Assembly: GCA_017549105.1 (NCBI GenBank)
Contig: JAFYVN010000006.1
Coordinates: 124,001-188,000, forward strand
Source: Clostridia bacterium
Lineage (GTDB): Bacteria; Bacillota; Clostridia; Oscillospirales; Acutalibacteraceae
Length of the DNA stretch: 64,000 bases
Reading direction: 5' to 3'
Shown here: positions 24,801-31,849 of the stretch, piece after piece
Layout of the letters: each line of letters starts with the position of its first letter
Numbering within the stretch: position 1 is the first letter of the stretch
Position numbers and translations under genes: made by a program
The notes under the pieces: generated by a model
What the model was told of the DNA's origin: nothing
Seen by the model: only the letters and a program-made list of their open reading frames with translations
The model's database searches: none

Positions 24801-27133
24801 TCTGCTGCATCCTTATAGAAGTTAGCAGTATAAACGTTTGTGCCTTCGCTTACGGGTTCAAATTCTGTGTTGCCTGTGATGATATAGGGGAATGAAACGG
24901 GAGTGTTGCTTTCGTCGCCCTTAAGCTTCCATACTGTGTCAAGATAACCTTCGGGAAGGTCAACTGCTTCGAATTCATCACCGTAGCCGTAACCGTCGGT
25001 TGATTCAACAACTTCAAGCTCGCCTGTTTCTTCGTTGTAGCCGTAGAATGTTACTGTGTAATATTCATCAACTGTTCCAAGATAGTTAAATTCTGCATTG
25101 AAGACCATATTGCCGGTTGCTGTTGCAGGAACATCTATATCCCAGTCAACGAACTCATATCCGAGTTTTGAGGGATCTTCGGGAACGTTGGTAGCTTCGC
25201 CGAACTTGTAGCTGTATGAGATTGTTCTCTCTCCGTTGGGGAATTCTGCACCTTCGCCAGCATCAAAGAGATGAATTATCTGAATATTAACATCTGCTAC
25301 GATATCGTGTGCAGGCATCTTTTCGGGCATTGTTCCCATGGGATTGCCTTCGCCGTCGGTAACTGTAAGAGTGAAGTTGCTTGTGGGAAGCGAATCGAAC
25401 TCATCAATGGTATCACCGTAATAAACGGATTCTGTTTCGGTATGCTTACCGCTGACATCTTCGTAGTTATAAGTTAATTTATATTGATTTCTTGCATAAT
25501 AAGCTTTAAGCACGGAGGGATTTTCGGAGTCTGCTTCTACAATGACATTTTCTGAACTCTTTTCAGGAGTCTTGCTCATTTCTTCGTTCTGGTTGTTATC
25601 AAGAGTAAAGCCTTCTCTTGAAACAGCCTGAAGAGGAACTGTTGAACCTGCTTCTGCATAGAAGGAGTCAGTCTGTGTGGGAGCTGAAGGATAAGCACCG
25701 TTGGTATCCATAAGATAAGTTTCAACAAGATACTCTGCACGGCCACTGTTATCCCAAAGAGCATAAAGTGTATATCCGTCGTGGTTAAAGTCTGTGTTGG
25801 GCTCGTCCACTTTAAGAGCGTTAAGAACGCCTGTTGTTACATTGAAACCGTAGCCCTGAAGGTCTGTAACGGTTTTATTCTTAAGATCAAGAGCCGCAAC
25901 CATTTCTACGGTAAGCATATCGCCTGCTACAGCATCGGGGAATGCTGTCTTGTCGAGGAAACCGATGTTGTTTTCTGTAAGCTTCCAGCCGAGCTCTGCA
26001 ATCTGAGCATCTGTCATATTGCTGAAATCGATTCCGTCAAGAACCTGCTCGGTGATGGGTGCGCCCTTGGAAGTTTTTACATCTGACCAACCGAGAAGCT
26101 TATAGCCGGGTTTTGAAATTTCTGCTTCTTTTTCGGAAACAGCTGTTTCAATTGACTCTTCGATGATACCCTTGATTTCTGCGGTTTCTGCATCGTTTGC
26201 AAAGCTGCCGCCGTTTGCATCAAGAAGAACATTGCCGGTGGTTGTGATCCAGCCTTCGTTGCTGGTGAAGTTTTCATCACTGATTTCCCAACCGTCACCA
26301 AGAGAAGTAACCGAATGATAAGCAGCGCCGTATTTACCCTTGGGTAATTCGATAAGCATTCTGGCGATTCCCATTTCGTTAAGTTCGATTGAACCTCTGA
26401 GCTGTGCAGGGATTTCTGCCTCACCGGTCTCGCCAACAGTATTTGTTGTTGAGTTGCTTCTTACAGTGAAATAGAACTCATCATACCAGTTGTCGTTTTC
26501 CTCTGAAAGAAGAACTGTCTGTGCAAAAGCTTTTGTGTCAAGCTCAACAACGCTGTGAATAAGCTCTCTGCCTGCAAAATCAGCCTCGTTGAGATAGCCC
26601 TTAGAAATAAGGTAGCTGATCTGACTGAAACTTGCTGCATTGGGTCTGTAGGTTTTTCTTGAAGTAAGTCCGCCCTGAACCTGAACTCCTCCGAGTGCAG
26701 TTGCAACGTAGTTTTTCTGGTCTGTTGAACCGCTCTTTATACCGGAAACGTTCTGGGGGAAAGGTGTGGGATCTTTCAGATCGTCAACATCATTTGAAGC
26801 CATAATAGCCTCAAAGAAGTCGGTGTCAAAAAGCAATGCCGATGTAATGTTAAGACCTGTAGCATAGTTTGTTGAAACATAAACTCTTGCCTTAACGTAT
26901 TCACCCGGTGCTGCTTTGGTTGTTTCAACCCAGCTTACGGGGAGGGGGTTACCCTCTGCGTCTGTTTTACCGCGGTTCTCATTTCTGAAAAACTTGACGG
27001 TAAAGGTTGCGGACTCAGAGCCCGCATCCGGCTCGCCTACAGCTGCAGCAGAAGCCGCAACCGACATGGAGCTGAAAATCATGACTATTGCAAGAAGCAA
27101 GGCCAATGATTTCTTTAAGTGTGTCATAAGCAT
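18893..27133 (-). CDS. Giant InlB B-repeat (Listeria-Bacteroides repeat) surface protein with sortase signal
   Basis: 2746 residues. A signal peptide (1-30) and a roughly 250-residue N-terminal domain precede about 26 repeats of 65-85 residues. Each repeat has a GYxFxGWxDxxGNxxP core and ends in a VTLTAxW strand (List_Bact_rpt, PF09479). Thr/Pro linkers break the array around residues 1640-1890. Near the C-terminus two adjacent hydrophobic helices (about 2597-2643) precede one last repeat. Then come VIPDTG (IPDTG at 2714-2718), a membrane helix and RKKKED, a variant LPXTG cell-wall sorting signal. The likely role is adhesion. Codons are of the highly expressed type. ATG at 27133 or 27127 follows AAGGAGG. 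No sortase gene lies in the window. Confidence 0.88.
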   Translation of the reverse strand: MLMTHLKKSLALLLAIVMIFSSMSVAASAAAVGEPDAGSESATFTVKFFRNENRGKTDAEGNPLPVSWVETTKAAPGEYVKARVYVSTNYATGLNITSALLFDTDFFEAIMASNDVDDLKDPTPFPQNVSGIKSGSTDQKNYVATALGGVQVQGGLTSRKTYRPNAASFSQISYLISKGYLNEADFAGRELIHSVVELDTKAFAQTVLLSEENDNWYDEFYFTVRSNSTTNTVGETGEAEIPAQLRGSIELNEMGIARMLIELPKGKYGAAYHSVTSLGDGWEISDENFTSNEGWITTTGNVLLDANGGSFANDAETAEIKGIIEESIETAVSEKEAEISKPGYKLLGWSDVKTSKGAPITEQVLDGIDFSNMTDAQIAELGWKLTENNIGFLDKTAFPDAVAGDMLTVEMVAALDLKNKTVTDLQGYGFNVTTGVLNALKVDEPNTDFNHDGYTLYALWDNSGRAEYLVETYLMDTNGAYPSAPTQTDSFYAEAGSTVPLQAVSREGFTLDNNQNEEMSKTPEKSSENVIVEADSENPSVLKAYYARNQYKLTYNYEDVSGKHTETESVYYGDTIDEFDSLPTSNFTLTVTDGEGNPMGTMPEKMPAHDIVADVNIQIIHLFDAGEGAEFPNGERTISYSYKFGEATNVPEDPSKLGYEFVDWDIDVPATATGNMVFNAEFNYLGTVDEYYTVTFYGYNEETGELEVVESTDGYGYGDEFEAVDLPEGYLDTVWKLKGDESNTPVSFPYIITGNTEFEPVSEGTNVYTANFYKDAADVLPFASSAVTYGEAVVAPEKTPEKTGHHFLGWSTNPEATEADADLGKMDSTEGKSFYAVFAPNDVTLTFNTGDGATTIDPIPGKFDEEYKKPADPEKPGYKFEGWTDKDGKDVVLPERLPAASAEYTAKWSAIEYNVIYKNGDILVGEIEKHATDSAVNVNDVYGPALEMEGHTFAGWLNSVDGKIYNPADAESPSAFVMPAGDVTLTAQWTVNTYVVTLNANGGAFADGEELFAKDEIAFGSDLSAIVPADPEWPTDEKTFAGWADANDATDAVIVAPGELQTMTMPSDSLNLKAVWTDVVVPTYTATFYANGGYFVVDGENKAETTVTYVAGETITPPIPVRDDGEYNYTWLPSVPEAMPAKDMEFYAQWEAILPGDIQYTITTVIQALGSGGNLINITSMPMVKTGSEGQVVEITDDTASTADIRHSYTNLISSNGNVPDTDNANNVLRITLTEDGPNNLVAYFELSKKTATFDGMGGVFADESDAEINDYYGSKITLPTADDIAKEGHKLNGWLDSEGVTHEPGKSLSLEADETFKAIWEEIKYNLTFDEGDGVPEALDKLLAEGALHIVPILTKEGYRFNGWKDSEGNLYMPGETFTMPGKDVNLTADFTKVYSVTYKDANGADLEVFTNKAAEGEEIPAFTKANPEKEGFRFAGWKNMPADGKMPASDLVLEPEFIELFTLSYVYDYSEEGFPELPASIELAAGEEAVVKALPVLEGYRFTGWTYDGTTYAPGETFTMPASDAELVVTPNQIFDLTFNEADGSKVSDAKLIAGEEYELPETFKEGFEFLGWSDGIDVYPAGTPYVMPGESIELEAKWKKIVIPTTAKPVYAITFEVENGAPEGLTVPQPENVQAGEPCILPGLALTGYEFDYWYDANGNRYPAGNEYYATSDVTLIAKWTKLPESTDPATYTVKFALADGSVEGVELPGDVTKQDGETFELPELPSKDGYEFDGWYNEKGVRFPAGYEYAVKGNVTLTAQWKELPTEPTTVPTTLATYTVKFALADGSVEGVVLPEDMTATDGEKIKLPELPSKDGYEFDGWYNERGARFPAGYNYTVKGNVTLTAQWKELTTIPEPTTTEPTTAEPTTEPTTATKYVLTFDEDGGSEVDDVKLAEGESINLPKTSKDGKVFAGWTDGTKTYEAGDKFTMPANPVDLKAVWNDVPTQPTAYTLSFNTDGGSAVADQTLLPGAVINLPTTDRAGFEFVEWTDKDGNKYGKNAAFTMPEGNVELTAIWKEILPEKYDLGYAYIGEVIPENAPALPATTEVTEGTTVTVATVPSLDGYKFSGWYYNGSIVTSFEMPKADVTLEGIWTEDKTEEAVYTVTYTFDGNAPAGATVPVPVNVKEGETVTLAEVPSAEGYTFDGWYYGAEIATSITMPANDVTITGKWTVNEYDIVLDANGGEFADGSAQFTDTVEYGKDLDTVLPDVPVKEGYTFVDWVDKDGNPIPDTMPSGPIDATAEWKINEYTITFDSNGGSEVPAATYEYGATVAEPAAPTRTGFIFKGWEPALPATMPANNLTVKAVWEAEPGVETFEFTADANGGAFADGSTSIEKELAEGETIGELPVPTRDGYEFTGWDGIPEDGKMPASDLKITATWKEVVPETETHKVTYYLVKGEGGAAEAYTTKTFEEGAALVHPEVEVEGFTFNGWTDKDGNPLPETMGTEDIEAYANLEINSYKVTYYLDAGEVYEEYADVKFASEVPVPADPAKEGYIFAGWEPAVVSTMPAHDLTYTAKWAKVPVAGEEYTARYVVDGKTYALYVLEEGESIPVPAAPTKFGFVFVGWEPEVPATMPGENIEFEAQWEVDKTFLGIVIGGTVVSGVVVGSVIGANAAWITGISIVGGIIVIVGAAHLIKHTHTVTYMVDGEVYKVYKVVEGTKIPVPADPAKEGAEFAGWNPEVPEKMGETDLVFEATWEDVGADVDVVIPDTGSFAGVAAFAVISGAAAAAYVIARKKKED
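21571..22050 (-). repeat. Recent tandem duplication inside the giant gene
   Basis: Two neighbouring repeat units (about 21571-21800 and 21831-22050) share most bases and protein stretches such as KFALADGSVEGV and LPSKDGYEFDGWYNE, far more alike than other units of the array. They are joined by a Pro/Thr linker. Confidence 0.75.
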
Positions 27134-27188
27134 TTTTCCTCCTTAATGCTTGAAAGCCGACAAGCGACACTTTCATATAATACAAGCT

Positions 27189-27217
27189 ATTTTAACATAT
27201 TCAATTTTTATTTTCAA
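27189..27217 (-). promoter_or_regulatory. Sigma-A promoter of the giant surface-protein gene
   Basis: Minus strand: TTGAAA (27212-27217), 17-bp spacer, TAAAAT (27189-27194). About 50 bases of leader remain before the start codon. Confidence 0.8.
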
Positions 27218-27293
27218 TAGCTTTTTATAATTATTTATATATAAATATATGGGGTTTTTTATACAACTCTGACAAATTGACCGGAATCAGATG

Positions 27294-28790
27294 TTATTCT
27301 GCCGATTCGGTATCAATTACTTTTGCTGCACGGATTTTTGCAAGTTCGTACATCATAGTATCTCTTGTCTTGCCGTGAACATTGAAGAACAGGAGCGTTA
27401 CGCCCTTCATAAATCTGCCTACCGCCGGTGCAAGTGCGAATACCGCCCACAAGCCTCTGAGCATTACGGGGTCTGTCTGGGGAATAACCTTTCCCGTAAC
27501 ATCAAGAAGGGGTTCAAAGTGAATCGCATCGATAATAACACCGCTGAGGATGTTTGCAACAGCGGTTGAAACAAGGGTCATATAACCCATTGCTGCTGTG
27601 ATTGTTGCTTCGTTACGCACACCGGATTTCCACTCAACATAGTCGTAAAGGTCACCGTTGAGAGCAGTGCTGCAATATCTCTGGATACTGTTTACCGCAC
27701 CGCAGCAGGTAAGGGCAAAAACAATCCAGATGAAGTTAAGTATGAGATGATCCTCACCAAACGGCTTATAGCCGACAATCCACATAATAAAATAGCAGAT
27801 ACCGCAGAACATATAGCTTGCTGCTGCAAGATTTCTGAGCCCGAATTTCTTTGTAAGCTTAGGTGCAAGAGGAAGCACAAAATAGCTGGGCAATCCCGTG
27901 AAAAGACCTGAAATTGAGCTGAGCGAAAGTTTGCCCATACAGTTGATCCAGAAGAAATTCTGAACCTTTTCACCGGTACTTTTACCTACCGCAAAGAAAT
28001 TCTTGATAATAAGAACCCACATTGGTCTGCAGGTGCCGACTGTTTTGAACGTTTCGATAAGGCCCATATGCTGCATTTCTTCTCTTGATGCGAGGGGCAT
28101 TCTTTCTTTTAGAGCAAAGAATCCATAGGTTCTGAATATCAGAACACATCCTATAAAAAACGATGCACCGCCTATGTAAACATACCTCGTCGGAACATTC
28201 AAAAAGTCAACAAACAACGGGAACAGCGACGGCAGCCAGACTCCAAGAAGGTCGGCATAAGCATCCGTTGCAATAAGGCTGTTACGCTCGGAAACGTTTG
28301 GCGTAATGTTATAAAGAATCGTCTGATAACTCGTATTATAAAAAGAGTTTGCGATTGAACCTACATAGTTGAACAGAAAGAACCATATAAGCAACGCAGG
28401 CTGACTCATGCCATCAGGCAGAATCCATTGCGTAAAAGAAGAGAAAAACCAAAAAGGAAGAGTCAGTAAAAGATACGGGCGTACTCGTCCCCAACGGGTT
28501 CTTGTTCTGTCTATTATCAGACCCGAAACAGCATTATCTATAGCATCTATGATACCGCTGATTGTGCTTGCCGTGGTCCACGTTTTTGCCGAAATACCAA
28601 GAAACGTTGTTGCGAAATAGAATGATTCTTTGTTTGAAAATGAGTTCCAGTTTGTATCGCCGAATCCCGAAAGAATATATGCGACATAATGCTTTGGGCT
28701 GAGATAGCGTTTATTTTGCTGATCAAGGTGCCTTTGAACCTTTTCGGAATCAACGGTTTGCTCTTGAACAGATTTTGTTTTCTCCGCCAA
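27294..28790 (-). CDS. GPH-family (MelB-like) sugar:cation symporter
   Basis: 498 residues with about 12 membrane helices. IIDRTRTRWGRVRPYLLLTLPFW (about residues 90-112) is the family's loop 2-3 signature, and the following ...LFNYVGSIANSFYNTSYQTI is typical of glycoside-pentoside-hexuronide transporters. They import glycosides with Na+ or H+. The chosen start is a TTG at 28790 with AAGGAAGGTGA five bases upstream; no ATG in frame has a usable site. It shares its layout with the transporter at 34327-35874, suggesting paralogues with different substrates. Own promoter at 28860-28889. Confidence 0.88.
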   Translation of the reverse strand: MAEKTKSVQEQTVDSEKVQRHLDQQNKRYLSPKHYVAYILSGFGDTNWNSFSNKESFYFATTFLGISAKTWTTASTISGIIDAIDNAVSGLIIDRTRTRWGRVRPYLLLTLPFWFFSSFTQWILPDGMSQPALLIWFFLFNYVGSIANSFYNTSYQTILYNITPNVSERNSLIATDAYADLLGVWLPSLFPLFVDFLNVPTRYVYIGGASFFIGCVLIFRTYGFFALKERMPLASREEMQHMGLIETFKTVGTCRPMWVLIIKNFFAVGKSTGEKVQNFFWINCMGKLSLSSISGLFTGLPSYFVLPLAPKLTKKFGLRNLAAASYMFCGICYFIMWIVGYKPFGEDHLILNFIWIVFALTCCGAVNSIQRYCSTALNGDLYDYVEWKSGVRNEATITAAMGYMTLVSTAVANILSGVIIDAIHFEPLLDVTGKVIPQTDPVMLRGLWAVFALAPAVGRFMKGVTLLFFNVHGKTRDTMMYELAKIRAAKVIDTESAE

Positions 28791-28859
28791 AAAATCACCT
28801 TCCTTATAAGATAACCCCGTATCAGGGCACAACTATCGATAATACTCCATAATAATCCT

Positions 28860-28889
28860 ATTATAGCGTACATTCTATAATATCAGCAA
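28860..28889 (-). promoter_or_regulatory. Promoter of the first GPH symporter gene
   Basis: Minus strand: TTGCTG (28884-28889), 18-bp spacer, TATAAT (28860-28865). Its -35 lies in the T tract of the upstream gene's terminator. Confidence 0.7.
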
Positions 28890-28893
28890 AAAA

Positions 28894-28935
28894 AAATCAA
28901 GCTTATTTAAGAAAAATTCTAAACAAACTTGATTT
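28894..28935 (-). terminator. Terminator of the metallophosphoesterase transcript
   Basis: Outer arms AAATCAAG / CTTGATTT and inner arms around 28906-28923 form a long imperfect hairpin, followed on the minus strand by eight or more T. Confidence 0.8.
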
Positions 28936-28943
28936 ATTTTCTT

Positions 28944-30158
28944 TTATAAAATTATTTTTTCGCTGACAAGCGGATTTTCGCTGACTGTTTTCCAGAAACT
29001 TCCCGCATAAATTTCTACCTGATAGGTTTCGCCCGCATTGAGTTCATTGAAGGAAACACTGAGTTTTTCGGGCATATCGTAGAAATAAAATTCGCTCCAG
29101 ATGGTTGTGTTTCGTACTGTAAGACCGTCGCTGTTTTTAACAATAACATTGTAATCGTTAACGTAAACATCGTTGGTTTTTGCCTGGTCAAAAGTAACTT
29201 TGAAGCCGTCCGATGTTACATCGGAAATGACTGCTTTTGCACTCTCTTCAAACCACGGTGCATCAGTAGTTTTGTAGCGTGCATCGGTATAAAGAAATGA
29301 TTTTATATCCCAGGCGGTATCGATTTTCCACGTCATCGGGAAGAAGTTTGAAGTGATAAGGTCATAAGGATAAATTCTTACTCTCATATCCGCATCCGCC
29401 TCAACTATAAGCATCTGCGCAGCCTTCTCTTTTCCCGGAGGAAGAGTTCCGTAGCTCTTATCGAACTCATCAAGCTCAAAATAGCTGAGAGTGCCTGTGC
29501 CGAGAGATGTGAAATGTCTTTGATGAATGGAACGGGGATCGTTTATCGGTGCATGTGAATGACCCGAGAAATCGATAATCTGCGGATAATTCATAAGGAT
29601 ATCGGTGAGTTCGTCCTCGCCCCAGTTTGCACTGCCGTAAACAGTACCCATAATGTGGGGATGCTGAAAAAAGAAAATAGGTCTTTTTGGGTCATCTTCA
29701 ACTGCTTTTTTAAGTTCAGCCTTAACCCAATCTCTTTTTGCATCATCAAAATGGCAACCGTTTGTGGTAGTTACGCTTATAAAATGATATCCGTTGATTA
29801 CTCTGTGAGTATCGGGATCCTGTGCATAAATTTCATTAAATTTTTCGAGTGCTGCAGGTTCGCCTTCACCGTGGTATTCGTGGCTCGCCATAGAAAGATT
29901 AACCGTAGTTTCCGGCTTGATATAAGTATCAATGGTATTTTTGAAAGCAAGCATCTGCGGTCTTGAACCGCTTGTTGCAAAGTCACCTACAACATAAAGA
30001 GCATCGAGCTTTGAATACTCTTCTTTTTCGCTGAGCTCATATGCGGTTCTGAGCGCAAGCTCCATTCTGTCACGCTCAACCGAATGCTCGTCACGGTAAT
30101 GAACATCACTTACAACCAGAAATCTCAGCACAGGCTTAAAATTTGTGTCAAAAGCCAT
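28944..30158 (-). CDS. Calcineurin-like metallophosphoesterase
   Basis: 404 residues, no signal peptide. Metal-binding motifs are recognisable: SDVHYRD (about 17-23), VVGDFATSG (about 56-64), QHPHIMG (near 180) and SGHSHAP (near 215). The usual GNH[DE] third motif reads ASHEYHG, so the conserved Asn is replaced by Ser although the His stays. The C-terminal 110 residues look like a fibronectin-type beta-sandwich. The family includes phosphodiesterases and nucleotidases; the substrate is not clear. GAGAGAGGTG precedes the ATG. It follows the PPC-like gene by 68 bases containing one hairpin and probably shares its promoter. Confidence 0.82.
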   Translation of the reverse strand: MAFDTNFKPVLRFLVVSDVHYRDEHSVERDRMELALRTAYELSEKEEYSKLDALYVVGDFATSGSRPQMLAFKNTIDTYIKPETTVNLSMASHEYHGEGEPAALEKFNEIYAQDPDTHRVINGYHFISVTTTNGCHFDDAKRDWVKAELKKAVEDDPKRPIFFFQHPHIMGTVYGSANWGEDELTDILMNYPQIIDFSGHSHAPINDPRSIHQRHFTSLGTGTLSYFELDEFDKSYGTLPPGKEKAAQMLIVEADADMRVRIYPYDLITSNFFPMTWKIDTAWDIKSFLYTDARYKTTDAPWFEESAKAVISDVTSDGFKVTFDQAKTNDVYVNDYNVIVKNSDGLTVRNTTIWSEFYFYDMPEKLSVSFNELNAGETYQVEIYAGSFWKTVSENPLVSEKIIL

Positions 30159-30181
30159 ATAAACACCTCTCTCAATGATTT

Positions 30182-30205
30182 ACGGGGCTGCAGAAACAGC
30201 CCCGT
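30182..30205 (-). terminator. Hairpin between the PPC-like and phosphoesterase genes
   Basis: ACGGGGCTG / CAGCCCCGT, a perfect 9-bp stem with a 6-base loop. On the minus strand no T tract follows, so it may act as an mRNA processing or stabilising stem rather than a full terminator. Confidence 0.55.
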
Positions 30206-30226
30206 TGAAATTATTTTTTCAAATGA

Positions 30227-31690
30227 TTAGCCAAGGAAAGACAGAAGCCATGTGAAAAGAGTGGGAAGGCCCTGGATAATGCTGGGGATAAGGTTGGAAA
30301 GCATTCCGATAAAGTTAACACCGTCATCTACCCAATTCTTGAAGTTGTTATCCCAGAAAATCTGGAAATAAGCCTTGAGCTGAGCCCAGAAATCAGTGGG
30401 TTCATCCGGGTTGGGCTTCTCTTCGGGCACTATAGCCTTAACACTGAGTCTGTAGATTTCTGCAGTGTGAGTGCTGCCTGCTTCTACTTCGATATAATAG
30501 TTTCTGCCTGCTTCAAGAACTCCGGTTTTGATAACCTTGGTTTCGCCTGCCTTAACTTCGATTTTGTTTGCTTCAGCAACAACACCTGCGTTCTTGCCTT
30601 CTGTAACAGTGATATACCATGAGCCTGTCTTGGGAGACTTGTCGTCTGCAAGGCTGAGTGAAATTTCATAACCTACGTTATCTTTTGTTGCCTTGAAGCC
30701 ATAGTAATCAATATCTGTGCTTGTTATTGTGTCGTGAGAAATTGTTCCGCGGAGAGAACTGCCGACAGGAATGCTGTTATAAAGATTGGGCTTGTTGTTG
30801 TATTCCATTTCGGCATCCGAAACTTCCTGATAGAACACTCTTGTTCTGTAGTCACCGGTCTTACCGTTGATACCTTCAACCTTGAGCATATATTCCTTGC
30901 CGTAAACACCGATTGCGGCACTCATTTTGTACTCTTCGTTGCTGTTGATTTCAACCGATGTAATGGGTTCTTCAATAAGAACGCCGTCTACGGTTTCATA
31001 ATGAGTGTAAAGAGTAGCCTTGAAATCGCCGGGAATATTACCATTATAGAGATAGATATAGATTACACCGTTCTTTGCGAGTGCAACTCTGTAGAAGTCA
31101 ACATCGCTGCCGGTTGATGAAATGTTACCGTAGTAAATCTTTGCTGAACCGCTCTTTGAAAGCTCAAGAGGAGTTGCAACTGCAGCCTGGTTGTTGGGTT
31201 CTTTTTCAACAAGAGCGCCCTTGTCGAAGCTTGCAGTAACAGAATACTCGAGAGTTTCGCTGTGAATTGTACCCATTTCTACCTTAATGAAATATGTAGC
31301 GCCCTGTGAAATAGCGAAAGACTGCGAAACAGTTTCTTTTTCGGAACCTGTTGATCTGAAAACAAGCTGCTCTTTTTCAGCACCGTCATAAACAGTAATC
31401 TCAAAATATGCGAGATCCTTGTTTGCATCTTCGATGAGGTTGTGAGCAATTGTAACTGTTGCAAGACCTGCCGAATTTGCGGTGAACGAATAATAGTCAA
31501 TGTCGTTTGACTCATCAAGGATACCCTTGATTTTTGTTGCAAAGCCGAAAGCTGTTGCGGTTTTGAATGAGTTGTTTGCTTCTTTTTCTTCAGCGATAGC
31601 GTCTGAATTTGCTGCGCTGCCTGTTACGGCAAAGCTCATAAGCATAACAAATGCCATGAGAAGCGCAAGAATTGATTTTGCTTTTTTCAT
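30227..31690 (-). CDS. Secreted protein with three PPC-like (pre-peptidase C-terminal) domains
   Basis: 487 residues. A clear signal peptide (MKKAKSILALLMAFVMLMSFAVTGSAA) is followed by three similar beta domains of 110-130 residues. Each opens with an E-x-N-N motif (KEANNSFKTAT, KEPNNQAAVAT, MEYNNKPNLYN) and carries a D-x-D-(Y/F)-Y motif (DIDYYSF, DVDFYRV, DIDYYGF), as in PPC domains of secreted peptidases. No peptidase domain is present. The last 30 residues are hydrophobic and may attach the protein to the membrane. It might bind a polymer or a partner on the cell surface. AGGAGGACAAAAAG precedes the ATG, and a consensus promoter lies upstream. Confidence 0.8.
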   Translation of the reverse strand: MKKAKSILALLMAFVMLMSFAVTGSAANSDAIAEEKEANNSFKTATAFGFATKIKGILDESNDIDYYSFTANSAGLATVTIAHNLIEDANKDLAYFEITVYDGAEKEQLVFRSTGSEKETVSQSFAISQGATYFIKVEMGTIHSETLEYSVTASFDKGALVEKEPNNQAAVATPLELSKSGSAKIYYGNISSTGSDVDFYRVALAKNGVIYIYLYNGNIPGDFKATLYTHYETVDGVLIEEPITSVEINSNEEYKMSAAIGVYGKEYMLKVEGINGKTGDYRTRVFYQEVSDAEMEYNNKPNLYNSIPVGSSLRGTISHDTITSTDIDYYGFKATKDNVGYEISLSLADDKSPKTGSWYITVTEGKNAGVVAEANKIEVKAGETKVIKTGVLEAGRNYYIEVEAGSTHTAEIYRLSVKAIVPEEKPNPDEPTDFWAQLKAYFQIFWDNNFKNWVDDGVNFIGMLSNLIPSIIQGLPTLFTWLLSFLG

Positions 31691-31732
31691 CTTTTTGTCC
31701 TCCTGAATTTTATCAATAAAATTGACATTAGC

Positions 31733-31761
31733 ATTCTAACACACTTTTTTTGACTTGTCAA
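31733..31761 (-). promoter_or_regulatory. Sigma-A promoter of the PPC-like gene
   Basis: Minus strand: TTGACA (31756-31761), 17-bp spacer, TAGAAT (31733-31738). Confidence 0.88.
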
Positions 31762-31849
31762 ATCATATTCGGTACGTAATTATTAATATTTAATTAACAT
31801 TATATTAAGATCGCGCCAACAAACGCAAAACTTTGCACTTATCAAAAAC

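Noticed and set aside
18893-27133. Several shorter genes or frameshifts in the giant repeat gene
   Set aside because: The frame is open over 8.2 kb with constant codon bias, one signal peptide at the start and one sorting signal at the end.
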